Part shown: piece after piece, positions 1-13,900 of the stretch
How positions within the stretch are numbered: the stretch's first letter is position 1
Layout of the letters: each line of letters starts with the position of its first letter
Source: Acanthornis magna
Lineage: Eukaryota > Chordata > Aves > Passeriformes > Acanthizidae
Reading direction: 5' to 3'
Assembly: GCA_036785705.1 (NCBI GenBank)
Contig: JAWUZG010000084.1
Location: 11,235,501-11,299,500, forward strand
DNA length: 64,000 nt
Position numbers and translations under genes: made by a program
The notes under the pieces: generated by a model
Database searches by the model: none
The model's input: only the letters and a program-made list of their open reading frames with translations
Told to the model about the DNA's origin: nothing

Positions 1-3000
1 TCCCAACAGGACTGCAATTTAGCAAGAGGGATCCCGTTACGCGTGCTGGAAGCTGACTGCTCCTGCTTAAGTGAAGTTCATTGTATCAATCTCCACAGAG
101 TTTTTCCCCTTAGTATTCACTTCAATTAGTGTGAGCCCTCTCTTTTTCTGTCCCATAGCTGAGGCTTACCTTTGGTTAGGACTGCCAGCTCACCCCACAC
201 CAATAAGGACACAGGAACTGGTGCATTTCTCTTTTACCCCACATGAAAGCATACTTGAAGGTTTATAAATCAATAGGCATGCTTGAAATCTGCCACTGAA
301 GCTAAGGGGAGGGGGAACTTTGTGACTGGTTTAGCATCAACAATACTGGGCCTACTGTATTACTATATTTAATCATTTCACCTACATATTCAAATGTACA
401 CCGGTGAGTGGGTGGAGGAACCTGATGTGATTAAGAGCCAGGGTGTGTCCCAGCCTGCTGATCAGTATACAAGTACGAAGGAGAATTCTTAGTACTTCTA
501 AGTCATGAGAGTAATGACTACCGCACACCTACTCTCCTAATGGAGCCATTGCCCTTGAAGACAACAACTGAGGTTAAGCCATTCCTTGACTGGGCCCATT
601 TTCAAATGGTATGTTTGAAAGCCTCCAATTTGACCTCTCTTCCTTCCACGGACACCGCCTAATCCTGGTCAAAACCTAAAGGAAGGGCGAAACAGACCCA
701 CATTCTTCTCCCTCCTCTGGAGGTGAGCAATCTGTCCCTTGTTACCACACAAGGAAGCAGAGATACGCATTGAGAGTGGAGCAGGTGGCAGTGACAGTAG
801 GTGGAAAGAGACCGTGGAAAGCTGGGGGCACAGGGAGAGAAGCTGCAGGAGAAAGGGAGGCAGGGGAGAGAAGACATGGCAGAGGCAGGGAGAGGAAGCA
901 GAAACAGGAGGGAGAAAAGTCCAGAAAGGGATGAACATAGTCAAAATGTTTCTCTGTGATTCTGATCTCAACACTTTTTCTGGATAAATGCTTTAGAAAG
1001 GAATCTCTGCAATGATTCTCCTTGTAGAGCTTCCTTAGAGCCATCACAACTGCCCCCCTGGAGTTATACCTCCCTGACAAATTCCTATGTCCCAGAAATC
1101 TAGAATGCTGAAATCAGAAGATAGGACCATCCAAAAGGAAGGGCTAAAGAGCATTAGGACCTGCAGGCTCCAGCATCACAAGCACTGGTTTATGCAATGG
1201 TACAACTCTTACAGCTCCCATTTATGAGGTTAAAGAAATAATGATTCATGAGACTGGCTGACACCTGGAATGATTTAACCAGGCCATCCCTAATGTAAAT
1301 GACATTGACTCACATTTCCAGATGTAGGTGGAACTGGCAATTGTCTTTTCCTCATAATTGTCTTAACTTGCTTTGCTAGTTAGAAATAGTTTTCTAGGTT
1401 GTATTTCAAATCTGGTAATCATTAGAGGTACATTCTTCCCATAGATGTTTGTATTTGTAGTCGATAGAACATCTAGGACAGAATTTGACCTACAAACTTA
1501 GATACGTAGCAGCAGCCTAGATAGAAATAAGTGTACTTAAGTCTGAACCAGAGCTAAAGTAAGATTGCTTGATATATACACAAAATTTAAAATATGAATG
1601 CACATGTTGGGGCAGGCAGGATTTTTGTGTTTTGGGTTTGTTTCCCTCACCCCTGAAGTATTTCTGATTTTTGCCTTTATGTAATCTTTTCATTAAATTT
1701 AATGCAACGGCATTCTCTCAGATAATGCAGGGGGAAAACCTTTAACAATTATGATAAAAGAAATGTTGGAAATTTCTAAAACGTTTAATCAAAAACAGTA
1801 TCAGGGAGGGAGAAAATCATGACGTCATCCCCCACTGGTTTTTATCCAGAAAGTGCTTAGACTCTCCTCCTCTTTCTGGCTGTCTGTCTATTCCTTCCCA
1901 AGGCACAGGCTTATCCCAGACCCTTGCAATTAAGCCCCACTCTGTGACGTTACAGTGACGGGAGCCGACCATGGCTGAGCTGACTGCAGTGGTATGTCGC
2001 GAGTGCCACCACAGAGATTCGACCCAATTACTGTGACCTGACACACTTGCAATCTAGTACAGCCTCAAGTCTCACAGCAGCAGCCCCTGAAACCACTAGA
2101 GACTCATGTGAAAGCTGAAACCAAACCAGACTGAATTAAACCCAGGAGAAAGGCACTCCGAAAAACCGCAATTATATCACGTAATTTGTTACTACTTGCT
2201 TACTTTGCTTGTTAGAGGACTTTGGGTGAGATATCCACATGCTTTTTAAGAACAGAAGTGTTGACAATCCAGGAGGAAATGACAGAGCTGATTACATCCT
2301 GCTATATTATTATATTAGGAACATAACGCAATCTGTGTGCTGACTGGTGAGCTGTAGCGAAGCTGCACTGCAGAGCAAAGTGAGGGCAAGGTGAGGCACA
2401 GCCCCTGAGCAGATCCATGCAGTTTGGTGATTCTGCCCCTAACAGGGAGGGTTCCACTGCAAAAGCTGAGACGCCTTATAGGGAAAGGTAAGAAACACCA
2501 CATGTAGTCAGTCTTTGTGCTTAAGAACCGCATCTACACATCTTATGCCCTGGGTATCTTCTAGTGATTTTGCAAGGCTTGTAATATAACAGAATCACAG
2601 AGTCCCACAGTGGGTAAGGTTGGAAGGGACCACTGGGGGTCATCTGGTCCAACCTCCCTGCCCAAGCAGGGTCATCCCAGATCACATCCACGGGATTGCA
2701 CCCAGACTGTTCTTGAGTATCTCCAGTGAGGGAGACTCCACAACCTCTTCGGACAATCTGTTCCGGTGCTCAGTCACCTGCACAGTAAAGAAGTTCTTCC
2801 TCATGTTACCAGGTGTTTTCCTCACTTTCCAGCCTTATAAAAGCTTGTGAAAAAATTTCTGTTTCTGCATCTTACCTATTTTTGTCTCTTTCACTGTTGT
2901 TCGCTACCACTGAGAACCAGAACTCCTAAACCGAAAATCAAATCATATGCTATTTCTGAAAAAAAGAAAAATTAATTACCGAAATGCAAGAATGTTCCCT

Positions 3001-4819
3001 ATAAATCTCAGCAGCCTAGTGTCTTTATTCCAAAAGAGAAGTCACGGATAACCACATGAGAGAATTTTGCAAGCTAGGATTTAGAACTGGACTTCAAATT
3101 AACCACTTGAGGACAAATTACCATTGGATTATTTTGTATATTGCTCTCTATTCCAAGTTCATTGCTTGTGTGTAGCTATAAATAAATGTGTACTATCTAG
3201 GACACTGATGAATGGTGACTGCATCTACCCTGGAAATTCAGTCCTGAATACTTTCTTTCTGATCAAATACAGGAAATTATTTCTACATAAATAATAATGA
3301 ATAATGTGTTGTTCTTACTCTGTATGAACTATTTTTTCCCAGAATATTCTTTTCAATACTCTTAGGAGATAAAGCTGGTTCTCCTGTGGAAAAGTGGACT
3401 CAGACAAAAAGGTGGGCTTCTCTTTGACTACCACTTTTGATGATCCAAAAGAAGTTATTTCAGTTAAGACTCTTAACCAGACTAGTCTGCTTGTTGTGTT
3501 CACAATAATCACTGTGTTCTCTCCAGAAGCGAGCAGCATGCAGGCAGGCAGAATGAGAACAAGCATCTTTAAAGCAGTGATCTCTGGCAGAAATTTGGGG
3601 GGTGGATACAAAGGTGTGACATTGCTGTAGGGGAAGGAAATCATGAGAGGGTCCATACCCACTTTTCAGAGGCAGATCATAGGAAAAAAGGCAACTCCAA
3701 ACAACGTTTTCATGGCCAAAAGGAACGAAGAGAAGAAAATAGAAAGGCAGCAGCGGTGAGGCAGCCAGGATACAGGCTCCCGAGAGACTGCTGAGCCCAA
3801 GGGAACAGCTGGAGGGCTGCTCCCTCTACTGGAGCATGCTAATAGACCCACGAGAGACTTGCTAGCTTGACCCACTCTCAATCCCACAGTAAATCTCTTT
3901 GACTAGGAAATCAAAATTAATGCAGTGTTGATTGCCATTGTATCGCAGGTCGATTACCTTAGTATCACAAGGATTTCTTTATTAAAGACTGACTACGTGG
4001 TTCAATATGCAGCTGAAGACAGAGGGGAGAGAGCTATGTCATTGGTTTTGTTTTGAAAAGAATCAAAAGAAGGCATACAAGTTGAAATCTGTATTTTTCA
4101 GATAATAATTCTGTCAGTTCAGTCAAACTGGAACACAGGAAAACCAAGCAGGCATTTCCAGTGTCTCATGTAATGCAGAAGAGCAACTTTTGCTATATGA
4201 CCTTTGCTCTAAGACAGCCTGGCCTTAAATACTTGGGCTTACAACTAAATAGCCTATTCCTACAGGAAGCACGGAGTAAATCTCCCCTAAAGCATCTTCA
4301 GACAAACACGTCATCACTTGGTTATTCAGCATTCACATCAGGTAAGACAAGTCAGAGCAGCATGAGGCACAGTGACAGCAAGAAACTGTGACTCAGACAC
4401 TCACTGCCACTGCTCCACTCTTGCTGGAAAGAGACTCCTCTTTCTCTTTTGTAGAATCACGGTCACTTTTTGGCTCTGAGATTGCAGGATCTTGCACCTT
4501 GCAATTCAGCTTTGTGCCTGCTGAATGAGAGTTCAGGAAGCCTTATTTCTTCATGCCTTTTTATATCCTAAGTTACTTAGTATTGGTTTGGAATCTGCCT
4601 TCTCTTATATGTATATAGCATCTGACATTTGGTACAAAGACCCCCCATTTTAGCTCAAAATTACAGGTGTAATAGTAAAAAAATAAAATGTTTGACTAAA
4701 AACTCTTCTAGGTGTATTTTAGTGGATTTTGTGGAAATTTAAATAGCTTCTTATTTGCCAGCTTTCTGTCATCTGAGTGAACATCTTGGTCCACTGGTGC
4801 TCAGTGCCCTTAAAACTCA
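1..4819. other. Intergenic region upstream of TRPM5
   Basis: No exon is recognised in this stretch on either strand. The open frames are short, unsupported by splice sites, and match no protein I know. By human gene order, KCNQ1 should lie divergently to the left, but no potassium-channel motif is visible. The only clear element is a CR1 fragment at about 2591-2820. A TRPM5 promoter must lie near the right end, but I see no convincing TATA box or CpG island there. Confidence 0.6.
2591..2820 (-). repeat. CR1 LINE 3'-end fragment, minus orientation
   Basis: On the plus strand this begins with AGAATCACAGAGTCCCACAG, followed by GGTTGGAAGGGACC and CATCTGGTCCAACC. This is the reverse complement of the standard avian CR1 3' end. 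It continues through CTGCCCAAGCAGGGTCA to TTCTTCCTCATGTT, where similarity fades. The element is 5'-truncated, as most CR1 copies are, and somewhat diverged. Confidence 0.88.
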
Positions 4820-4936
4820 ATGGAGGGAATGGAAACCAAGCCCTGCAGTAGCGACAAAGAGGAAGCTTTCAGAAGAGAACCTCCATACTGCATAGGAGAA
4901 ATAGACTTCACAGCTTCTGGGAAGAAACATGGAAAG
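4820..4936 (+). CDS. TRPM5: TRPM5 coding exon 1
   Basis: This encodes residues 1-39 and ends in GKKHGK before the donor GTATGG, phase 0. The tail matches the mammalian GSGKKRGK segment. The first ATG has T at -3 and G at +4; the ATG at codon 4 has G at both positions, so either could be used. An upstream 5' UTR exon cannot be excluded. Confidence 0.9.
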
Positions 4937-7900
4937 GTATGGGCACTGAGGAGTTTTAACCCTTTAACACTATTGCTTGTTGTTCAGCTGTTACTTCTCA
5001 GCAGTAAATGCAGAGACTGCAACAGTGAGGGTCAATGTGCCACAGCGTGAGGCCCCACACTGTACTCCAAGTAGGGACCATACCTTCCTGAATGTGGTTT
5101 AAAATATGGTCTTGGAATACACAGAAACCAACAACTTGATTTGCAATGACATGATACAAGTACAGGTAATGACTTTTCCCTTTGAAAAAAACCCAACAAA
5201 TTATGTGCCCTCCTCCCTTAATTTTGCACCATTTCCCTGTTTTAACCTATGTCTGCCAAAAATTAATCACAATGGATTTTTACATTTTAAACACACTTTT
5301 GAGCTGTTTCAAGGCTTTCCCTTAGGTTCTCTCTCTGTTCTGCTGATATGCAGAGAGGGATGTATATGGACAAACCCACCTCCTCACTATTTGCATGCAA
5401 ACGTTAGTGCTAGAGCAGAAGGAACTCCTAGGAATTCCTGAAATCTGCCTCAAGATTTTGTTTCATCATAAAGCCTTAAGCACAAAGCCACAAAGCCAAA
5501 GGAAGAAGCAACGGATTCATGTAATGTGTCCTTGAAAAACAGACATAAAATCAGGCAAATATTTCAGCTTGTGCACAGACAAAAAACACCTATAAAATTT
5601 GTTGGCTTTGCTAGGCTGCCATGAAACTGAAGGCAGTTCAAGTGGAACAGCAGCTCTGAGGGAGAGTGTGATACGTCAGCCTGCAACACAGAACTAACCC
5701 ATGCAACTAATCCAATTAGCAAGATGGCAATTGTACAGAAGTCTGCTAAATTCATTCTAGAATTTAGTTCTCTGTCAATTCTTGCCCAAGTAATTCTTTT
5801 TGAGTATCCAAGTTGGTGATAATTTCCCTCTGCATTTACCATGAACAGACTCTTTACAGTATCTTTCTGTCCTATTGATATTCATTGAGTTTTTCTTGTG
5901 TTTGTTGAAGTTTATGAAGGTCCCGAGTACCATTCACCCTGGAATTATATTTGAAGTTATGCTCAACAAATGGAAGTTACCTGCTCCCAATTTGGTTATC
6001 TCTTTAGCAGGGGAAGAAGAAAATTTCCAGATGAAGCCTTGGCTACGGGACACCTTAAAGAAAGGGCTTATAAAGGCAGCTCAAAGCACAGGTGAGCACT
6101 TTAGGCTTTAAAGAAGGAATTTGTATTCCTGATGGATTCTCACACATAGCCCCCAGTGGTCTGCTAATGACACTGGGCCTGCTCACAGATTTGTTTTTGT
6201 AAATTCAAGACTTTGCTGAATGCCACGTACAACCTGTATATAAACACCTTTGGAAATTAAGGAGATTGTATTTTAGTATCAAAACCAACTTCTTTCTAAT
6301 CAAATTACTCTAGGCAACCATTCCTGAGGTGTAAAATTACCCGACATTATTCCCTCAGAAGTGACACCAGAAAGATAGTGTCAAAATGGGACCAAATACA
6401 TTGTCCCTCTTTTGTGCCATAACAAAATAATTCTGAAGAGAGCAGAACAATATGACTTCAACAGGAGTGAATTTAGGTCAAAAATAATAATTTTTGTTTT
6501 CTCCATTTTCACCTGCAAAAGGAAGTGAAAATATCTGAGACTCCAGAGTGGACACAGCATTCTTGATGATCATATTAACATCAGAGTTAAGATGGCAATG
6601 TTGCATCACATGATATGTGAAGAATGTTTGCTTGAGCTTATAATTTCTTCTTGTTTTCCTTATTAAGGCCTTATGTATTTTGCATGTATTTTAATTCTGA
6701 AAGTTATAGTCCATCAAGACCTGTCTTCACCTTATTGATCTAAAAAAACCCTTAAATCCGGTACTATAAGTAATGTTACTTGACACACAAACACATTCAA
6801 ATACAAAGATATTACCTAACTGGTTTTTAAAAATAATTTCAGGTGCCTGGATTTTTACCAATGCTTTGCGCATAGGAGTAACAAGACACTTAGTGCAAGC
6901 AGTCCGAGATCTTGCACTGGCTAGTACTTCATCCAAAGTAAGCGTGATTGCCATAGGAATAACTTCACTCAGGAAAATCCAGCACAGAGAAATTCTGGAT
7001 AACACAAAGGTATTTTTAACTAATTATAATATTCAGGTATAAGCCACACCTTTACAAAATTTGTAAGCAGCTGGCAGAACAAATCTGGCATAACTTTAAA
7101 CAAACGAAAGAAGTGGTGTTCAGCTGTGTTTTGGGAGGAGGCAGAAATGGGATCGAGGATTGTTGGAGGATTGATTCCCAGCGCTGCTGCAGCAATGCCG
7201 CTCATGCCCGGCGGGTGGCAGCATTGGGCACCAGCGCAGCGAGCAGCGCCAGGATGAGCGCCAGGAAAACGTGCCGGGATAAGGGACCTGTCCTGGGTTC
7301 TTCCCTTGTCCACTTACTGCAGGAGCACTTACCCCTAGCTATTACATGAACACTGTAAAAAGCGTATGTTCTATTATAGGACACCAGGCATAAATATTCC
7401 AGGACAAATTTTCCTTAAGTAGTCACTGAGTTGGTGTCTTGTATGCAAAAACCTGCTCGATACAACAGGTCAAAAATACCAGCCATGTAGGATTTCACCT
7501 AGTTATGGGGAGCTCCAAGGAATTCTCAAATTGGGTCAAGGGAATCAAAGTTCTTGGGAAGGAAACAAAAACAAGACACCAACAAATAAAAAACCTCACA
7601 CAACAAAATAGTTGCTGAACATGTTACTGCTGAATGGACATAGAAGTGGAGAGAAAAAAAAATAGCATTCCCTTCTTGGAACTGGATATACAGTCTGTCC
7701 TAAGCAGAATATTATAACAATAAAATAGGTGCGTAATGACAACAAATGACAGCTCCTCTGCACTATTTTACTTCCCTGCAGAAGCTAAGAAACAAAGGAC
7801 AAAGACTCACACCTAGTTGCTTTGGCAAATGCAAACTATTTCACCTCCCTCCTGGCACTCCTAAGCTAAGTGATCAAAATGTATCTGGATCTTTCCCTAT

Positions 7901-10900
7901 CAGCAGCTACAGAACAAGTGCACTCTCTTTCTATTTTCTCCCCCTCAACTAAAGCCCAAATTCTTTGTCAAGGAATATTTTGCAAAGAGCGTTCCTGACC
8001 CTATGATTTCTGGCACAGCTTCCACCTGAAGATATTTTAGATTTTAGTCAGTGACTTTAAGACAAAGGAACTACAGACAGGGATGTTGATCTAAACCCAA
8101 CTCTCTTTATACTTGGCACTAACACAAGCAGCTTGTTGTATAAAATAGAGCTAACAATCCACACTAGCAAGCAGAAAAACAAGCCCTGAAATCAATGGAT
8201 CCCTCCCATCTCTTCTGTGTTAATGGTATGCTTTAAACATCTTTGAAAGATCACTTCCACATTTTCAGAGAATAAACAGGAAAATCCCCAAGGGCTTTTT
8301 CAATTGGTTGTTGTGCCTCCGGGTCCTAATCAAAAGCCAGATCTTTGGTGAGGAGGCTTAATGTTACATGGCAGCAGAATAGAGGCACGCCCTCTGTCAA
8401 AACAAAATCTGGAGGAAATGAATTATGTCAAGAAGCTTTCCCCAAGGAATGACAGAGAGAAGAAAAATCAAAGAAATGTGCAGCACTTGCTGTTCATAAG
8501 GAACATACAAGTTTACTGCTTTTTTTTCCTGGAACAGCCTCTGATTTTCCCGCTCTTCCCAGGGCTGCTGATAAGGAAAGAAGCCACAGGAGCAGGCCTG
8601 ATAAGAGCCTTTTTCATCTTGCGTTGGAGGAGATTTCTCCGTTTGCCTGCACACAACTCTGTGTCAGAAAGCCACTCAGGGACATGCTCTGCAGCAGGCA
8701 GAGGGCAGGAGCTCATCCTCTGGGCTGTTCCATGGTTTTAGGCATTAGCAGTGCTGCTGTGAGCTCCTTCACTGCCTCTTCAGCATCAGCCTTAGCCCTG
8801 GCTGGGGAGAACATGGAAAACTCCTGGGCTGGACTTTCCCCAGGACTCAGCTGGGCACCTGCTGCTCCCGGCAGACACTGCCCACAGCGGAGATTAAGAA
8901 AGGCTCCCCGTAAGCCCTGACTCTTAAAAACCTGGATGTAAATCTCTGCCATACCTTAATGACAACTAAGTTACACTGCTATGCCACCAAAAGCATTTAA
9001 AACCTGTCTGTATCCACACAATTAGTGGGAGGAAAATGGAATACACAGTGACAACTGCCAGGCTGAGAGTCTGAGCTGTGCTCAGCAATGCTGCAGGAAC
9101 AGAAAAAGAGGCATGATAGAAGGAAAAGCAGATTTTAAGAAGTTGTTTTAATTTTACTTGAAAGAGGACAATGATTCTGAAAATGAAAAAGAATAATCAG
9201 GCATTTACAACCAGGAATGATGTATCAAAGTGGATGTGCAACTGTGGGAGAGGAAGATGTATTAAGGAAGGAAGGGGAGATTGAAAAAGTGTGTGTATGA
9301 AAGTCCATATATAGGGCAATATTTAGAACAAAAGGCTGTAGCAGAGATTCTGTTTTACCTAGAAGATGATTTTATGCAAAAAAAAAAAATCATTAATAAA
9401 TAATTTAAAGATATTACACCCCTCACCCAAAATAAAAGATAAGAAGATTCCACTTTCTAAAATCTGTCCACCACTCACTCTTTCAGAATGCAATTTCCAA
9501 ACCAAGAATAACCATTGTATTTCATTTAACCCAGTCAGTTGAGTAAAGCTGTGTTTATATTGATAGGGACATGGAGGAGGCTAATTCACCTACTCACCTA
9601 AACATGGATAAAACACTACTGAAATAAACAGGTTTGCCCCTCTATATAGCAGCTGAGGCTTCACATCTCCATACACAATTATCAAGTCTCATGACCCCTT
9701 TCCATTTGTCCAACAAACGTTTCCAAAACCTGCATTCCAAAGATGATTATTAATATCACTGTATTTTGCAGAGGCCAAGAGGGAAACTTCAGGGACTCCA
9801 GCTCTCAGTCCTGCCAGATCTGGCTGTTTCCAGATGGAACAGATTTTCCTTCACCCTTTTTTTAAGAGGCTATTCAACCATGTCAGAGGAGGTGTGCTGT
9901 GTCAGGGTGCAGACAGCACAGAAATGGAGAGGAAGGACATTAAAACATGGGCTGGGCTTTGCAGAGAGCACTGACATCTCCCCTCCTTTCTCTAGAGTGA
10001 AAGTCTTGTACACTACCAGTCAGATGACAATATCCAAGGCCCACCATATTCCTTGGACCACAACCATTCCCATTTTATTTTGGTGGACCACACAACACCA
10101 GAGGAGCCGGATGGAACCACCAAGCTACGCTTCACCTTGGAAAAATACATCTCAGAGCAGCGCACTGGCTATGTGGGTAAGCAGGTTCTGTACAGGCATT
10201 TAGTCTGAATAATTCTGATACCACAGCAGGCCCCTGGCCTTATCAAAGGTAATTTGATTTGTCCAGTTCTCAAAATGGACAGTCGCCTACATGGGCAAGA
10301 TCGAGTCAACACATTTGTCATTATGTAAGAGGCAGAATTATGGTAACTTCTGAAGCTGAGAAAGCTGCTCTTTGAACCAAAAATCTGGACTTTTATTGCA
10401 CCTCCTTAAATGTAGCTCAAAGCTGATCTTCAAAGCATAGCTCAAATTGCCTTAAAAGACAACACATGGAAAATACATCCAGCTTCAAGTGCCATAGCCA
10501 GTGGTTCTAAGAGATTGATAGTCATTGTTGTGTACTTTCATTCCCTCTCACACACAGGGTCTTGAATTGCTCCCACACTGGAAGAAAAGGCTTGTTCCAA
10601 AGCCCTCTGAAATGTTTGAAGCCATATTTGTTTCAGGATAAAATCTTATCCTTAAAACACTGTAGCATCTAATGTCCATTTGAATCTGTGTGACCTTTTT
10701 TATCATGAGAACTGAGTATTGGGCAGATCTTCTACTGCAATTTGTGGAAAGAATTCAGTCGTCAAGCTAAGACAACTACTTTTCCGTTTGCTTTGTTTCT
10801 GTAGTACCTGCAGGGCTAGCACAGCTGGAACAGGAGGAAGAGCTCACTTACTCACAGCTGTGTGCACCAGTGGAATATCCACTCACACAGCCCATAGGGT

Positions 10901-13900
10901 GGCTGCACAAACGTACCTGAGAACACAAATTCACCTGAAGAATCCTTGTCTGGTGACTCAGATAGGAAAGACCCCAGGCAGGCTGTCAGGGTAGCCTGAG
11001 GTTGCAGTACTGAGAATTACAGAGTAGCCTCTTTCTGCTTGCAAACCAAATCTGATTGAACAGATCTCAGGGGAACATAACTCTGACAAAGAATGCTGAT
11101 TCATATGACAAATATTTTGCTGGAACATACTGAATTCAGTGTTATCTTCTATAAACAAAACCAATGTCATTCATTTAAGCTCATTTATAAACATGCTGAG
11201 CAAAGCTATGCGGCTTTGCTGAAGTTAAACACTTTAGTAAGGTCATGCGGAATTTCCCTATTTAAAAAAAAAAACCAAACACCTGAAAATCTTTTAGAGG
11301 AAATTTTTTATATACTGAATATTCTTTGCATTTAAGGACTTTTCAGATTCACAGCATAAAGTCAGAATCCACCTGATCCTCCTCTGGCTAAATTTTATCT
11401 AAATCTATGGTAAATGAAGAATGTTTGTAGCCCTAATCATACCTTGAAGAGCCTGTAGTCACAGAGGTCACTCTTCAAAGAGCATCACATTAGAGAGGTG
11501 TGACAATGCTATGCCATTCACTAAAACAAATTGAGTTTCTTGCCAATCACATCCTGGCTACAGCTCAGTTCAACCTTATCTCTGTAGGCATCCCAAAAGA
11601 GAAACAACAAATTCCAAGTACAGATCTGTACTGAGTTCTGAGAGATCTACAAAGGGAAACATCAAATAATTGTTTGAACCAAATGCCTTTTATCTTCCAG
11701 CTGAAAGAGGCATTCATCTCATGACATTACTGTTTTGGTTGAGCTCCTTCAGGCCAATCTATGGTCTCCTTTGGGGATTAGAGAGTTAAATTAAACCATC
11801 TATTTCACAGGAACGGGTAGCATTGAGATCCCTGTGCTTTGCTTACTGGTAAATGGAGGACCAGGCACACTTGAGGTAAGAAGCTGTTTTCAACTTCAGA
11901 AAAATAAATTAACTGGTGCCAAGTAATTAATGGAAAATTTGGCTGGATGACAAACACATCGATTGGCACTTTACATAAAGTCAAAATTCACATCTATACA
12001 CCATTAAGAACTGAGTTCTGTTAATGTTAAATTTGCCAGTATTTGTTTGGGAGAACCATTTCCTTTTGACTAGGCACCAGCTGATCATTAAAACTTCCAC
12101 TGTCAGCTTGTCGAGTGGGAAGAAAGAACCCGAACCCAAACCCAAAGCGAACCCACAGAACCTAGTTCCAGATCTAGGGAAACAGAAATACTGTGTTATT
12201 ACTTGAGAACACAGACAGAAAAAAAGACAAATCTTTCCGTGCTGTTCAGCAGCAATGACACAACTGTCTGTCCCAGAGCTCAGAGGAAGCACAAGACCAG
12301 GTTTGCTGGACGTGCCATTTAAAATGGGAGTGTCCTGGTTCCACTGAGCAGAAGTACATTGTAGGATTGAAGACTGGAGGGTTGTCTAATAATAATCCCA
12401 AATCTTCTTCAGAGAATTATCCATTTTGATTTTTTTCCTGAATGGTTCTACAACTTAAAGAACACCTGTTAACAAGGAGACACATTTTGATTTCTATTTT
12501 TTTTAAATTTTTTTTAATACTCTCAGTCTAGAATACCTTTAGAGAGACATAATATAACTATAATTTAAAGTTCCCAAGTGACAGGACTGTGACATGCAAG
12601 CTGGTAACCTCTTTCAGAATAATGACTCCTTTCTGGGATGTTTTCTAGTTTCAGTTTCTTGTATCTTGTCATAACTTTTTTTGTCAGCTGGACTAAAATA
12701 CACACTCGTTAGAAATCTCACTGTTTAAATAAAGATTATGTCACCTCATAAGCTTTCTTTCTAGAAGCTAAATATTGTAGTGTTTCCTATATCTTTGGTT
12801 TAGAAAAATCCCATGTTATGACATATAAATCCTCTTTTCAAAGTTTTAGAGAACAGGAGACTGGAAGACCAAAAGTGACTGGCTGGGGTTGCTCTAAACT
12901 GACATGGGCTGGGAATGGATAACTGGCCACACTTTTTTAGAATAACAATTTCTTAAATGGATTTATTAAAATGGATAATCCACACCAAAGACTATGAACA
13001 GTTTAAAAAAACCTCAATATCTAAACTAAAGAAAAAAACCCCTGCACCACAATTGAATCAATATAGTCTTGTCTATCTCCAGAGGAAGAAATAGACTGGC
13101 AGCAAATAGTGATTGTTACAATTAGGATGCCACAGCCTCTGCTTTCCTCTTTCAACAACCTGCCTGACTCATTCTAATTGCACAAGTCATAGCAGTAGTA
13201 GCGTTTAACTCCTGTAGTTGCTATAATTCAGTGGTTTTTTTTCTATTGTATTCCCACAGGCAAATTCCTTATTTTCAGAACATATTGACAGGTTTAGTAG
13301 ATAGAAAAGAAAAAAAACCAAAACAACCCAATACAAAAAAGCCTGCTGATAATTTCTGTATGGGTTACTCTTGCACTTGACTATGCTGAAACAAAGACTT
13401 CAGAGAAAAAAAAATTTCAGGGTCAAAGAAATTTTATGCATTGTTTGTCCAAATCAGGTTGCTTAGCTACTCAGCAGATGTGTCATGAAAAGAAGCATAG
13501 TCAGAGGCCCATACATGGATGACCTGCTACAGAATTCGAAAAATCCTAATAGCTTAGAGGAGCCTGGACTGATTCCACAGTGAATCTGATTTAGGGACAT
13601 ATTTATTCCTGGTTTGCTAGAAGTCCTTCTTTTGAATAACATTTTCTTTCTGCATATGGATTCTAAAAATGTCCTTTTTTAAACCACAGAGAATTTGCAG
13701 CGGTTTGGAAAATTCCACTCCCTGGCTTATCTTAGCAGGGTCTGGAGGTACAGCTGACATCTTGGCTGCATTCATGAATGACCCACAGCTGATCAGGCCA
13801 GAAGCTGTTGAAAAGCAGTTTAAGGAGAAATTCCCTGCAGAAAGCTTCTCGTGGAAGGACATTCTCCAGTGGACAGTGACAGTGAGCTGCTATGTCTGAT

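Noticed and set aside
1..4819. An exon of KCNQ1, expected by synteny
   Set aside because: No potassium-channel motif, suitable frame or CpG island was found; the gene must begin further left.
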